A stretch of DNA of 64,000 nucleotides from Posidonia oceanica (GCA_037176725.1 JAZBRS010000020.1:86932001-86996000), one strand, 5' to 3'. Positions 11,757 to 22,943 are shown, counted from the first letter of the stretch. Notes: a model not told the origin generated them from the sequence alone. Numbers and translations: made by a program.

Positions 11757-12838
11757 GAAGTATCCTTTTTGATTCCCTTGGGCCATCCCCTAGGCACGTC
11801 ATGTTGTTGTTTTCGACTCCCTTGGGCCATCCCCTAGGCATGTCATGTTGTTATTTTTGACTCCCTTGGGCCATCTCCTAGGCACGTCATGTTTTATTTT
11901 CGACTCCCTTGGGCCATCCCCTAGGCACGTCATGTTGTTGTTTTCGACTCCCTTGGGCCATCCCCTAGGCATGTCATGTTGTTATTTTTGACTCCCTTGG
12001 GCCATCTCCTAGGCACGTCATGTTTTATTTTCGACTCCCTTGGGCCATCCCCTAGGCACGTCATGTTTTATTTTCGACTCCCTTGGGCCATCCCCAAGGC
12101 ACGTCAAGCTTTATTTTCGACTCCCTTGGGCCATCCCCTAGGCACGTCATGTTGTTATTTTCGACTCCCTTGGGCCATCCCCAAGGCACGTCATGCTTTA
12201 TTTTGGACTCCCTTTGGCCATCCCCTAGGCACGTCATGTTTTATTTTCGACTCCCTTGGGCCATCCCCTAGGCACGTCATGTTTTATTTTCGACTCCCTT
12301 GGGCCATCCCCTAGGCACGTCATGTTTTATTTTCAACTCCCTTGGGCCATCCCCTAGGCACGTCATGCTTTATTTTCGACTCCCTTGGGCCATCCCCTAG
12401 GCACGTCATGCTTTATTTTCGACTCCCTTGGGCCATCCCCTAGGCACGTCATGTTTTATTTTCAACTCCCTTAGGCCATCCCCTTGGCACGTCATGTTTT
12501 ATTTTCGACTCCCTTGGACCATCCCCTAGGCACATCATGTTTTATTTTCGACTCCCTTGGGCCATCCCCTAGGCACGTCATGCTTTATTTTCGACTCCCT
12601 TGGGCCATCCCCTAGGCATGTCATGCTTTATTTTCGACTCCCTTGGGCCATCCCCTAGGCACATCATGTTTTATTTTTTACTCCCTTAGGCAATCCCCTT
12701 GGCACGTCATGTTTTTATTTTCGACCCCCATGGGCAATCCCCTTGGCATGTCATGTTTTTATTTCCGACCCCCTTGGGCAATCCCCTTGGCATGTCATGT
12801 TTTTATTTCCGACCGCCTTGGGCAATCCCCTCGGTAAA
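11757..12838 (+). repeat. tandem repeat, 43-46 bp unit, about 24 copies
   Basis: The unit contains ACTCCCTTGGGCCATCCCC, then TAGGCACGTCATG and a T-rich spacer of varying length. Copies become more diverged at the right end (cttgggcaatccccttgg). Each unit is itself partly dyadic (CCTTGGG...CCCCTAGG). Open frames through the array are products of the repeat. Arrays like this between pol and the 3' LTR are known in Tat-type elements. Confidence 0.95.
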
Positions 12839-13265
12839 TTTGTAGGATCCTCGGAGCACAATTGGACAAACAAAGCAAAATAATCCAAAAGCAGGTACCC
12901 GGAGCACAACCGGACAAACAAAGCAAACCCCAATCTGAAAGATCCCTGGAGCATAACCGGGACACCAAAGCAAAGATCCCCAAAGCATAACCGGGACACC
13001 AAAGCAAAGATCCCCGGAGCATAACCAGGACACCAAAGCAAAGATCCCCGAAGCATAACCGGGACACCAAAGCAAAGATCCCCAGAACACAACCAAACAA
13101 ACAAAGCAAGCCAATCAAAAGCAGGTACCCCAGAGCACAACCGGACAACAAAGCAAACCCCAGAGCACGACCGGACAAACAAAGCAACCCCGGAGCACAA
13201 CCAGACAAACAAAGCAAAACCAATCAGCAGAAAGATCCCCGGAGCATAACCGGGTCAACAAAGCA
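12839..13265 (+). repeat. irregular tandem repeats with GGAGCACAACCGGACAAACAAAGC-like units
   Basis: Units of roughly 27-50 bp contain 'ggagcacaaccggacaaaca' or 'ggagcataaccgggacacca' followed by AAGCAAA. About twelve copies of unequal spacing are visible. The long open frames on the - strand here are repeat products. Confidence 0.9.
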
Positions 13266-13640
13266 AAGCCAACGGTATTAGTGAACCCACTGTTCACTAA
13301 CTCCTGGGTCAAAAGATGATGGTCCCCACCAAGAATGTAGGCAACATTCAATGAAAGGACACTTGATTCTGACGAATAAAGCCAACGGTACTGATGGACT
13401 CATTGTTCATTGATTCCGGGTCACGAGATGACGGTCTCTGTCGAGAATGTAGGCAACATTCAATGAAAGGACACCTAATTGTGACGAATAGAGCCAATGT
13501 GGCTGCAGAGAAGAGATCATTTCCCCTTTTGCCTGGGAGCATCATGGACCTCTCACTCACCAACCCGCGTATCATGAAACGACGGTCCCCTGGGAGAGTG
13601 TAGGCTACACTCGAGGAAAGGGCACCTGATCATGACGAAT
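13266..13640 (+). repeat. tandem repeat, about 113 bp unit, 3 copies
   Basis: Three successive copies begin near 13267, 13380 and 13492. They share 'gaatgtaggcaacattcaat' (third copy diverged), then GAAAGGACACCT and TGACGAAT. This is a third array type in the same region. Confidence 0.85.
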
Positions 13641-13869
13641 TGCATTCACGCATGTGTCAGTCTGCCTTGGGTGGTGAGAAAAATTCCTGAGCCAACCCAG
13701 TATACAAATTAAAGTCGACGATGATGAAGGAACTTCATTACCTAGGGTCATGCATTGCATATCATGACCCTATTTTTGCATTCCTGTCAGCACGCATCCA
13801 TGCATAACGCATTGTATTGCATTCGCATTGTATTGCATTCACATTGAGTGGTCGTCGGAATCACTAGCT

Positions 13870-14060
13870 ATCCATCCTTTTAGTTTGACCCCTGCGGGCA
13901 ATCCCCGTGGCATGTCTTTTAGTTTGACCCCTGCAGGCAATCCCCGTGGCATGTCTTTTAGCTTGACCCCCGCGGGCAATCCCCGCGGCAGTGTCCTTTA
14001 GTTTGACCCCTGCGGGCCATCCCCATGGCATGTTGTTAGTTTGTTCCCCTTGGGCAATCC
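13870..14060 (+). repeat. tandem repeat, about 38-40 bp unit, 4-5 copies
   Basis: The unit contains TTTAGTTTGACCCCTGCGGG and CAATCCCCGTGGCATGTC. The short dyad GCGGGCAATCCCCGC appears in one copy. A related unit (cccttgggcaatccccttgg) links it to the 43-46 bp array. Confidence 0.85.
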
Positions 14061-14206
14061 CCTTGGCCGTGTTTCTTTAGCCGACACTCTTTGTGTCCCG
14101 TCCAAGTCTGGTGGCAGCAGGCATTGGATTTCATTTAGGACCCCCAGGTAGCGCCACACGGGGGTATCGTCTCGCCTTGTAGATAGCTTCGTGCCGAAGC
14201 CATCTT

Positions 14207-14221
14207 CAAGGAGGGGCAATC
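14207..14221 (+). other. polypurine tract of element 1
   Basis: CAAGGAGGGGCAATC directly precedes the LTR start TGTAGATACC. The same purine block followed by T(G/A)TAGA(C/T)A(C/T)C occurs at 32097-32110 (+) and 61087-61072 (-), which supports the assignment. Confidence 0.8.
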
Positions 14222-15412
14222 TGTAGATACCATGTTTTGGCACTTCCTTCATGTTAGGATAGTCTCTTGCATTAGGTCGCTCTTAGAAGTCCTCCACCCA
14301 TTCCTGAATGTCTCACTTGAGCCAAATGTTCCCCTCAAAGTCCAAAATGCTATCCTTATCTAAGCCCCAAATGTTGGCAACCTGAGTGTTCTTCACGTCC
14401 TGACCAAATTTGGAAGTTAAACTGATTAAGGGTGTTGTCCGCTAGCTTCTCAGCGTACAACGTTGGCCGCTGGTTCTCCAGTGGCTAACATTGGCCGCTG
14501 GTTTTCCAGCATCTAACGTGGCAACCCAGTCAGCCCAAAGCTTTCCTTATTTGGCCTAATCCAAAAATCATGTTTTTGCCTTCTTTGGAACCTGTTGACC
14601 GATCAAAGCCATCAAGACCGAGTTTAATCACACTTAAAGACTCCTTAATTGGAGAATCTTCTCTGATCCTGGCAATTATGCCTTGGAGGTCATTATACGC
14701 GGGGACTCTTGCTTATAACGTTATACGTTGGTTTTCCAGCGTATAACACTTCTGAAACAGGAAACTCTGCTGACTTGGCATTTGTGTCCTTTTTTTGTTC
14801 CTCCCCTGCTTCTATAAAAGCAGGGGTACCCCCATAGGGTTCAAGGCCGGAATTTTGAGAGAGAAAAGTAGTGGTGGAATTTTTGGAACTCACATGCTCT
14901 CTTGAGATTAAAAATCTTAGAGAAGTGAGGTCCTTAAGAATTGAAAGAGGGAAGAGAGATTTGGAAAGGAGGAGAGTCTTCGAAAAGCTTGAGTGTCCCT
15001 TTGTCGTTGTTGGCTTCATGTCAACACAGTTTGCACCTTGTGCATAGACAGAGGGGGCTCTATTTCATTTGTTTTTCTTTTCATTTCTGATATCACGTGT
15101 TTAATTCCATAGCATAATCAAGCATTTTATTTTCAAGTTCATATATTGTTTTAGCTAGGCATACATCTCTATTAGTTGCAACCGGGGGGATCAAACCCCT
15201 CGAGTACGTATCTCACTACGCTTTCTTTATTTTCTTTTCTACTAATCCTGGATAAGTTACTGCACATATTGATCCATCTTTGTATTGTTTTGTTTCTTTT
15301 GCTTTGCTAACATTTGTCATACAAGGAGGAAGAAGGAAGAAAGAGCTCACCAAGCACGGGCACCCTTGGGCAACGCTGGCGTTGTCCCAAGGTAGCTGAA
15401 CCCGCAACTACA
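14222..15412 (+). mobile_element. 3' LTR of Tat element 1 (about 1191 bp)
   Basis: It starts TGTAGATACC after the polypurine tract and ends GCAACTACA, giving the 5-bp terminal inverted repeat TGTAG/CTACA. AACGTT-type dyads lie at 14459-14464 and 14717-14722, with relatives between. A TATA box (TATAAAAG, 14813-14820) follows and would drive element transcription. The partner 5' LTR is outside the window. The right boundary is inferred from the terminal inverted repeat only. Confidence 0.75.
14440..14820 (+). promoter_or_regulatory. LTR promoter: AACGTT dyads followed by TATA box
   Basis: gcgtacaacgttggccgctgg (21 bp from about 14454) and cttataacgttatacgttgg (about 14711-14730) are followed by TATAAAAG at 14813-14820. 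This is the same element order as the three antisense PMD promoters, here on the opposite strand. Confidence 0.6.
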
Positions 15413-15570
15413 TCACATCTCCCCAAGGCGTCTCGAGGGCCGGCGAAAGCGAACCGAGAGTAGCGATCACACCGATTCTATCACATGTGGAGTGACGGAG
15501 TCGGATACAAAAAGGGGACCCCGAGAAAGAGAAGATAGAGCTAGTAAAAGGGCAAAACAAGCCACCTCCC
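15413..15570. other. junction between element 1 LTR and element 2 pol
   Basis: Between the LTR end and the first clear element-2 protein sequence (HNALATLAS, about 15595) there is sequence I cannot assign. Element 1 may be inserted in the pol gene of element 2, with the rest of that gene left of the window. Confidence 0.45.
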
Positions 15571-16217
15571 TCTCTTTCCTCCTCCCAAAACCCCATATCC
15601 ACAATGCTTTGGCAACCTTAGCATCTTGGCTCACTATACCCGAGTATCGTGCAGTGGACGTATCAGTCACTTGTGTGGAACAGCCTGCACACTGCATGAG
15701 CAACGAGGAAGCAGATCCAGTAGAGGAATGTCCATGGTACAATGACATCAAGGTCTTCCTGGAATTTGGTAGCCTCCCACCTTACGCCTCAACAGCGGAC
15801 AGAAAGACTTTAGCGCGTCTAGCGTCAAAGTACGTGATAAGGGCAGGACATCTGTACAGAAGATCTTACAATCAGATGCTCCTACACTGCATAGACAAGA
15901 AGGAAGCCGACACACTCATGCTCCAAGTCCATGCAGGGACCTGCATCCCTCACATGAACGGTGTGTTGCTAGCCAAGAAGATTATGCTCCAAGGCTACTT
16001 CTGGTCAACCATGATGGCAGACTGCTGCCAATTTGTGCGTAGGTGCCATAGTTGCCAAATCTGTGGGAACTTCATACATGCTCCCCCACAAGAATTGCAT
16101 AGCATGTCTTCGCCATGGCCTTTCTCCACCTAGGGGATCGATGTCATCGGCGCCATACATCCAACAGCCTCCAACAGTCATCGCTACATTCTTGTAGCGA
16201 TCGACTACTTTACCAAG
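15571..16217 (+). pseudogene. Tat element 2 pol: end of second RNase H, integrase zinc region and start of core (5' piece)
   Basis: HNALATLASWLTIPE matches the end of the second RNase H. It is followed by the linker, an intact HHCC zinc region (HAGTCIPH ... CHSC) and the start of the integrase core (GIDVIGAI, IDYFTK). TAG at 16131-16133 sits where Tat integrases usually have Trp before the GIDV motif. The gene is cut at 16217 by insertion of a solo LTR and resumes at 22949. The last five bases, CCAAG, are the target duplication. Confidence 0.88.
16213..16217 (+). repeat. target site duplication CCAAG, left copy
   Basis: CCAAG at 16213-16217 is repeated at 22944-22948, directly flanking the TG...CA ends of the solo LTR. 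Removing the insertion and one copy rejoins the integrase reading frame. Confidence 0.9.
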
Positions 16218-16439
16218 TGTAGTAATCTTGAAATATCGAATCATCCATGCACGATGCCAAAACTTGCGTGCACCGATCGACATTAGGTTCACTATATGCG
16301 GCTGGATCCAAGGAAGGAAACTCGACTCAAAAACGCTGGCAAAAGAGGAAAAAGAAAAGATAAGACAAATCAGAGTCGCCACCATGTCTATTAAGTCGCG
16401 AGACAAGGAAAACCAGGGAAATGCATGGAAACTATGCAA

Positions 16440-16500
16440 AACCAGATGCAAAAGGATGCGATGCTATGCAATGCAATGCTATGCTATGCTATGCTATGAC
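16440..16500. repeat. short ATGCT/ATGCA microsatellite
   Basis: A run of GCTAT and GCAAT pentamer-like units inside the solo LTR. The corresponding stretch of the LTR at 35340-35370 shows related TTGCAT units. Confidence 0.7.
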
Positions 16501-16861
16501 TCGTGCCTAGGATGAGGGCATAATGGTCATTGTAGGCCAAGAGAAAGGGCAATGACTCCTGTTACGCACGGGGAAGGTGTTAGGCACCCCCGATACGTCC
16601 GAGAATCGGTCTTTCTTAGGTTATCTCACTCGCATATGCAGGAAGATGCATGCTTTGAATGCCTAAATGTAATGAATGCCTAATTGCATGCTCTTATGTA
16701 TACTCTAAGTGCTAAGATGCGTGTAGGGAATTAAACGTGCAATCTATGTGCTCAACAGCGCTGCTAGTGTTACGAATGGGCAAGCCCTAGTTCGTGAGAA
16801 CTCCTAGCAGTAAGCATCATCGCCCTAATGCAAACGTAGGCGATAAAACCAAACAGCGATG

Positions 16862-17112
16862 AAAACCATGCAATGCAAGCGTCATGCAAAGGAAAGCGAA
16901 AGCAGGGGTGAAAAACTATGCGATGCAAGCGATATGCAAAGGAAAACTAAAGCAGAGGCAAAAAACAGTGCAATGCAAGCGACATGCAAAGGAAAACGAA
17001 AGCAGGGGCGGAAAACTGTGCAATGCAAGCGATATGCAAAGGAAAGTGAAAGCAGGGGTGGAAAACAGTGCAATGCAAGCGATATGCAAAGGAAAGCGAA
17101 AGTAGGGGCGAC
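16862..17112. repeat. 50-bp tandem repeat, 5 copies
   Basis: GCAAGCG(T/A)(C/T)ATGCAAAGGAAA starts at 16875, 16925, 16975, 17025 and 17075, exactly 50 bp apart. It lies directly next to the conserved GGCGATAAAAC block of the LTR. Confidence 0.92.
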
Positions 17113-18009
17113 AAAGCCTAATCTATATCCATGAGAAAAAAGATCTCGAAAACGATGCATGCAATGCAAATGACAAGGCAATGAGTGCTATGCAGTGATT
17201 CAGATGGGCTTATCTTGAAGATCTGAGGCCTGATCTGAAATAACTTTGGTTAGGATGAAAGATCATTCAACCAAGAAGACCAGGATAGTTAGATCGTGAA
17301 GATCCAACGGTCCAATCAAAAGTTATTCAGGTTTCAAGTCAGATAGCTCAAGGGCTAGAAAAAGTGGACTAAGTAGGGGTCTAAATGCAAAATACCCCTA
17401 AGTGTGTGCAATGCAGGGTGTCCTATATGCAATGAAGCTAAGGATGCTCAAAAGTATGCAAGGGTGCAATATGCAATGATATGGGAGTGCAATGCATGCA
17501 AGAATGCAAATGCAGGGACCTAAGTGTAATTAAAATAAATGCAGGGGCCTATGTGCAAAAACATGGAAAAATGCAACGCAATAGGATAAATGCATGCAGA
17601 AAAGGTAATGCAGCAATGCAATAGGCAAGCAAGAGTAGAATGCAACATTAATTAAAAGATGCATGCAATAATGCAAGGAATGGACTTACATGCAGTTTTG
17701 AAAACATGTAGGGCCTAAGTGCAATGCAAAGCAGGCAGGTAGACAGCAGTGGATTTTAGGACTAACATGCAATTAGACCTAACTGTTGAATTTAAAATGC
17801 AAAGTAGGATGCAAGCATGAAGAAACTAGGCATAAGAACCTAGATGCAATTTTGAAAACATGCAAGGTTTAAAATGCAAAGCTAAACAGGCATGCAAACA
17901 GGCAACAGTTTAAAAACATGGATTGAAATGCAATTTGCAAAACTGTTGGGCATTTAAAGCAATGCAATATGATCAAAATTGCCAATTAAATGATGCATTC
18001 ATGCAAAAT

Positions 18010-18480
18010 GGACTTAAATGCAATAAACACAAGTTGCAGGACTTTATTGCAATGTAATAAAGTTTAAAATTGCATTTAAATGGCAGTTGGAAGTAAACTG
18101 GACCTAAATGCAATAATGAAAACTTGCTAGGCTTTATTACAATGTCATAAGGTTTGAAATTGCATTTTAAATCACAGTTTAAAAGTAAACAGCACTTAAA
18201 TGCAATAATTGGAACTTGCAGGACTTTATTGCAATGTAATAAAGTTTAAAATTCACATTTAATCATAGTTGAAATTGAACTGGACCTAAATGCAAAAATT
18301 AAAACCCAGAGGGCTTTATTACAATGCAATAAGGTTAAAAAATCACATTTAAATCACAGATGACATGTGATTGGACCTAAATGCAATTATTAAAACATGC
18401 AGTTGTTTAATGCAATGCAATATAGTTATAAATGTAGATTAAATGCTTTTCAATTGAAAAGGGACCTAAATGAAAACATA
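18010..18480. repeat. about 90-bp quasi-tandem repeat, 5-6 copies, rich in ATGCAAT
   Basis: GGAC(C/T)TAAATGCAAT-like starts lie near 18010, 18100, 18193, 18282, 18374 and 18461. Each is followed about 40 bp later by a CTTTATT(G/A)CAATG block. The units are diverged, indicating an old array. The whole stretch 17400-18700 is dense in ATGCAA. Confidence 0.8.
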
Positions 18481-20235
18481 AAGAAACATGAGGGCCTAGA
18501 TGCAATGCAGCAAACAATTTTAGATAACTTGAGCTAAAACTGGACTGAAACGCAAATATAATAACATGCAATACTTTACGTCAATGTAATATAGTTTAAA
18601 TGCAGAATTAAATGATTTATAAATCAGAACTAGACTGCAAAGTAAATAAAGTAAACTTAAGGGCTTTATTGCAATGCCTGTAACGAAATGAAATTAAAAA
18701 CATTTAACTTAAGTTGCTACAGTGTGCCCGAGCTTCAGCCGACTACACCGGAGAAGGAAGCTGCTGCAGCGGCGGTCTGCCGAGCGGGCAGCGGTGCTGG
18801 GGCACGTGGAGGCTAGAGACAGTGCGTGCGAGTGCTCCGGTGGCTTCAGCGGTGCGTGGCGATGGTCGGAGCGTGCTGTCGACGTCAGCGGCTTGCTGTA
18901 GAGGAGGCTGGAGACTGTGCGGGTGTGGGAGGCTGCTACGGCTCTCGGAAGGCATGGGACTGAGTTGCTGGAGGTGCGGTGGTGCTCAGGGAGCAATCCA
19001 GGTGGTTCGGAGAGGACTGGAGCACAACGGCGCGCGGCCAAGCTACAGAGCATCACCGGAGAAGAAGCACTATAGCGGTGGAGCTTGGATTGCGCACTGA
19101 AGCTCTAAAACTATTTCTAACTAGCTAGGAAGCTTAAGATGGATGCAAGGAGGCTAGGGAGGAGGTTCGTTACCTGCGCGGAAGGCTGAGGAAGGCTGCC
19201 GACCTCGGTCGGTTATGGCTATGCAGGCAGAGGTCGGAGCAGCGCTGCAGTGAGCTACGGCTGCTGGGGAAGATCGGAGGGAGTTGCTAGTGACCTGGGG
19301 AAGGTCTGAAGCCAATCATGAGGCCAATTGCTGCTCAGAATCCAGAGAACGGATTTTGGGTCTCATAGTGAAATTTCTTGCTCTTCGGGGCTATGTGGCT
19401 CTCTTTGCTGCTGTGGATCTCTCCTTGGGATCGTGGTGGCTCCAGGAGGATGATGGAAGGCTGAGTGGGAGCTACTGTGCTGTGTGGAAGGATTTGCAGG
19501 TGCCGGACTGTGTGTGGAAATTCTGGAGAGAATGGGTGCTAGCTGCTGCTACTGTGAGTGTATGGGATCTGGGGAGAGTTGTTGCTGCTGCTGCTGGGAA
19601 TGGGTGCGTGAGAGATTGGTTTTTGCTTGGATGAAGGCCACTGGAAGATAAGGGCAAGGGATTGCTTTTGTGCAGAGGATTGGGCAGTGGGTGAAGGTTG
19701 TAGATTGGCTGTGGGTGAGCGGGAATTGTGGGTGGAGTAAGTGTGGATGGGAGGTTGAGTAAGTGGTGGTGGAGAAGTGTTGAAGGCCGCATGAAGGCCG
19801 AGCATGGAGGCGGTTGGCTGTGCATGGGAGGTGTTGGTTTGCAACAACAGGAGGGAGAAATGAAGAGGGAAAGAAAAAGGAGAGGTCGGGCAGTGGAGTG
19901 GGCTGGGCCGGATGGGAAGAAAAAGAAATAAAAGAAAAAAACAAAGGAAGGGAGAAGAGGAGTTGGGTCGGGCCTGGAGAAATAAAATGAAAAAGGAAAA
20001 GAAAAGGAAAGGAAGGGGAATGAGTGGGCTGGGCTAAAGGTTGAAAAGGAAAAATGAAACGAAAAGGAGGGAAAGGAGGAAGAAAATGAAGATAAATAAA
20101 GAAGAAGAAAAGAAAGAAGGTTTGGGCTTGGGCTTGTGCATGCTTGGATGTGACCTAGGGTTTCTAGGGTTTAGTGTGCTAACCTAGGGTTTAGGTATGC
20201 TAACCTAGTGTTTAACCTAAGGTTTTAGAAGTGCT

Positions 20236-20254
20236 AACCTAGGATTTAACCTAG
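20236..20254 (+). repeat. LINE target site duplication, left copy (19 bp)
   Basis: aacctaggatttaacctag at 20236-20254 recurs at 22757-22775 directly after the A-rich tail. The first two As are ambiguous with the tail, so the duplication is 17-19 bp. Confidence 0.9.
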
Positions 20255-22756
20255 CCTTTAACTCCCAAGCCCAAGCGCGAGGAGAGAGAAACTCCCGCGA
20301 AATCTAGCACCCGCCCTTTTCCCTGTCTCGCCGGTGCCCTAGGGCTGGCGGGATGGGGTCTCCGCCCCCACGTCTGGGGTTTCGGCCGGTGTTCAACCCT
20401 GTGGCCTCTCTCTCTCATCCTCTCCCTCCTCCACTGATTGGCCCGACTCATCCCCGACCCCTATGGCGTTCGTCCATGACTGTGACGGGGTTCTCTGTTG
20501 GTGGCTCGTCAACCTCTGGGATGAAGCCTAGTCCGAAGGGGATGATTCCCTCTGAGCTGACTCCAGATGTACCTCCTATGACTCCTCCCAAGGCCGATGA
20601 TTCTGCCCTTGTGGATGGTTCCTCTGCTAAGGGAGAAGCTGTTTTGGGAGGGAAGTCAACGACGAGTACAGTAGCAAACCCTAACTTAGCAGTGACTCCT
20701 ACATCTCTTGAGGATGCGAATCAGGGATCAGAGCATCACACGTATGCTGAAGCCACAAGAGATGGTCCGTTGGGGACCGAGGTTGGTGGCCCTGATGCTA
20801 CAGTTCCAGACCCCTCTGGTATGGGGGTTTCTAGGTCTGTGTTGCGGGTGCAATTTCCTTCCATTTCTATGCAACCTGAAGGTTCGGCAAGTGCTAGAGA
20901 TCCTTTGGCCTCTCCCCCGCATTACCATGGAAAATCTGCAGCTCTTGTGAGAGCTAAATCTTTTGCAGCTTATACCCGCGATCAGCATGTCCGACCAATG
21001 TTCGAGGATATTCCGCTAAGAAGCTCTGTGTTGAAGCAAGGCAAACAAGTAATGGTTTTTTCTCCAGAAGAAGTGGGCAAACTTTCAAGTCCATTTGCAT
21101 GGAGTTTGGTTGGTAAATTTGCTTCTATCCGCCCTTCATTGATGCAGATTTGTTTGACATTGAAAAGGGTGAGAAATTTTGCTCAAGAGTTCTTTGTTGG
21201 AGCTATAGATGATCACCATGTGATCATTAGGTTTCAAAACCGTGAGGATTTTGTGAATGCCTACATAAAGAAGGATTGGAGAGTGGCTGGGAAGTTGATG
21301 TATGTTTTCAAGTGGTCTCCAAGGTTTTCTCCGTGGTCTGAGTCATCATGTGCTCCAGTTTGGGTGGAATTCCCTTATCTCCGAGCCCATTTTCATTCTC
21401 CTAGAGCATTGCAATCAATTGCTAGTATGGTTGGGAAATTTCTGTGTGCTGATAGGGATGCAGATGAGTTTACTAGGCCAGGGGTAACTCGTGTGTGTGT
21501 GGAGGTGGATTTATCTAAGCCTCTCCCTAAGCAATTGTGGATTGATAATGGGGGTGAGATGCTAGTTCAGAAGGTCCATGTTCCTCAAGAGTCCCTTCCT
21601 TTATTCTGTAAGAAGTGCATTGGTCTGGGGCATTCAGAAAAATCTTGCCCAAAGGGAAGGAAGATTCAAAAATCAGACTCAGGTTCAGAGTCCACTAAGG
21701 ACTGGGTGGATCGTTCATTTAGTAAAAAAATCTTATCACAAGGTGATGATCATCCTAGTAAAAAGAAGAACAAGACTAAGAAGAAAGGAAACAAGAAGGA
21801 GGAGAAGAAGGTTCAATTTGTTGCTTGTGTTGTTAATAAGGAGGCTAATTTGCCTTCTTCTCCTGATTCTGATGAGGGTAAGGATTTGGTTGATAACATG
21901 GATCTGGATCAAATTGATATATCTAAACCAATAGGTGGCAGAGTAGCTGTGGAGTCTTCTTTTGGTGGTGATGTGGAGGACACTTTTGGCCCAATTGATT
22001 ACAGAATGGAGGTTGCAGATGGGAAGCCGGTTGTGGGTAGGATCTTTGCAGTAGCCAAGGAGGGTTTCAGTAAAGGGAAATCTGAATCTGGTACAGTGTA
22101 CAGCAGCAGGTGGGAGTTGTGCTTCCCCCTAAGGAGCAAGAGGTTTTGGAGGATAGAAAGGTGAGGGAACAAGCAGCTTTGAGCCACTGGAAGGAGTTGA
22201 CAAATTCCATGCATTTGTCTGCCAAGAAACAGATAAAAGGGAAAGCTTTACTTGCTTCTGGTGAGGCTCATGATCTTAAGTGACTTCATCAAGATTTGAA
22301 AGTGGCCAATTATGATTCTGAGGAGATAGATGCTATTACCCCTCTCATGAAATGCCCTATGATCTTCCTAGGGATTCTCTTGCTCTGAGAGAGGAGTCTT
22401 TTGACTCTGATTGTGCTATGGGAGAGGACTCCCAGGAGGGTAGTGATAGAGCTCCTAGCTTAGATGATATCTATTATGATGTGGAGTATCATAAATATGG
22501 TAAGTCTGGAAAAAAGTATAAACGAAAGGATTATTCTTCTCTATTACCACCAGGTGGGCCACATAGATCGGGGAGGATTCGGGCTAACTGTCAAAGCAAA
22601 ATGCCATCTTTTGTGGATCTAGAGGCGAAATCCAAGTGATGTATTTTATATTTGTATTTCCCTTTCTTTCAGTGACTCTTGTGTGTAATGTATATCAAGA
22701 GTCTACTTGTAATCTTTTTTGGTGAAATGAAGATTACGCCTTAAATAATTAAAAAA
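20255..22756 (+). mobile_element. LINE-type retroposon carrying only an ORF1-like gene
   Basis: It is bounded by a 17-19 bp direct duplication and ends in AATTAAAAAA, the signature of target-primed reverse transcription. It contains an ORF1-like gene and a 3' UTR but no reverse transcriptase, so it is non-autonomous, mobilised in trans or internally deleted. Its insertion site lies in degenerate repeats of the form CTAACCTAGGGTTTA. Confidence 0.85.
20353..22639 (+). pseudogene. LINE ORF1-like nucleic-acid-binding protein (DUF4283-like region plus CCHC knuckle), frameshifted 3' part
   Basis: ATG at 20353 opens a frame of 603 codons. A proline/serine-rich head is followed by a region (about residues 215-390) matching plant DUF4283 ORF1 proteins (VGKFASIRPS, VIIRFQNREDF, PVWVEFP). 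A zinc knuckle follows: CKKCIGLGHSEKSC, CX2CX4HX4C, at about 21608-21649. A Lys-rich acidic tail comes next. The frame then shifts near 22095: the frame ending 22281 and a further piece 22352-22639 (SGRIRAN near its end) continue the protein. Plant ORF1 proteins of this kind bind element RNA. An intact role is unlikely here. Confidence 0.8.
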
Positions 22757-22775
22757 AACCTAGGATTTAACCTAG
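22757..22775 (+). repeat. LINE target site duplication, right copy (19 bp)
   Basis: Same 19 bases as 20236-20254, following the A-rich tail. Confidence 0.9.
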
Positions 22776-22943
22776 GGTTTTAGAAGTGCTAACCTAGGGT
22801 TTGACCTAGGGTTTTAGAAGTGCTAACCTAGGGTTTAGATGTGCTAACCTAGGGTTTAACCTAGGATTTAGATGTGGTTTTGGGTTTGAAAATGGGTTTC
22901 AGAGAGAACCACCAATTGAGCATGTCAAAATGGGGTGTCTACA

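Larger units (their letters stand above)
16218..22943 (-). mobile_element. solo LTR of the element-2 family inserted in the element-2 integrase (contains a LINE)
   Basis: On the - strand it begins TGTAGACACCCCATTTTGAC (22943 leftward) and ends ATTACTACA (16218), so the termini are TGTAG/CTACA. It is flanked by the 5-bp duplication CCAAG. Without the LINE it is about 4.2 kb. Blocks shared with the LTRs at 32111-35530 and 42896-48255 include GGTGGCGACTC, the GTGTTAGGCA block, and the region around 16740-16860 ending in GGCGATAAAAC. No pol or gag lies inside, so it is a solo LTR left by LTR-LTR recombination. Confidence 0.88.

Noticed and set aside
11976..13223. Open frames of 60-150 codons on both strands
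   Set aside because: Products of the 43-46 bp and GGAGCACAACC arrays; their peptides are perfectly periodic.
18709..20000. Several open frames in GC-rich sequence of the solo LTR
   Set aside because: No domain, overlapping on both strands, and the same GC-rich segment in the sister LTRs has different, broken frames.
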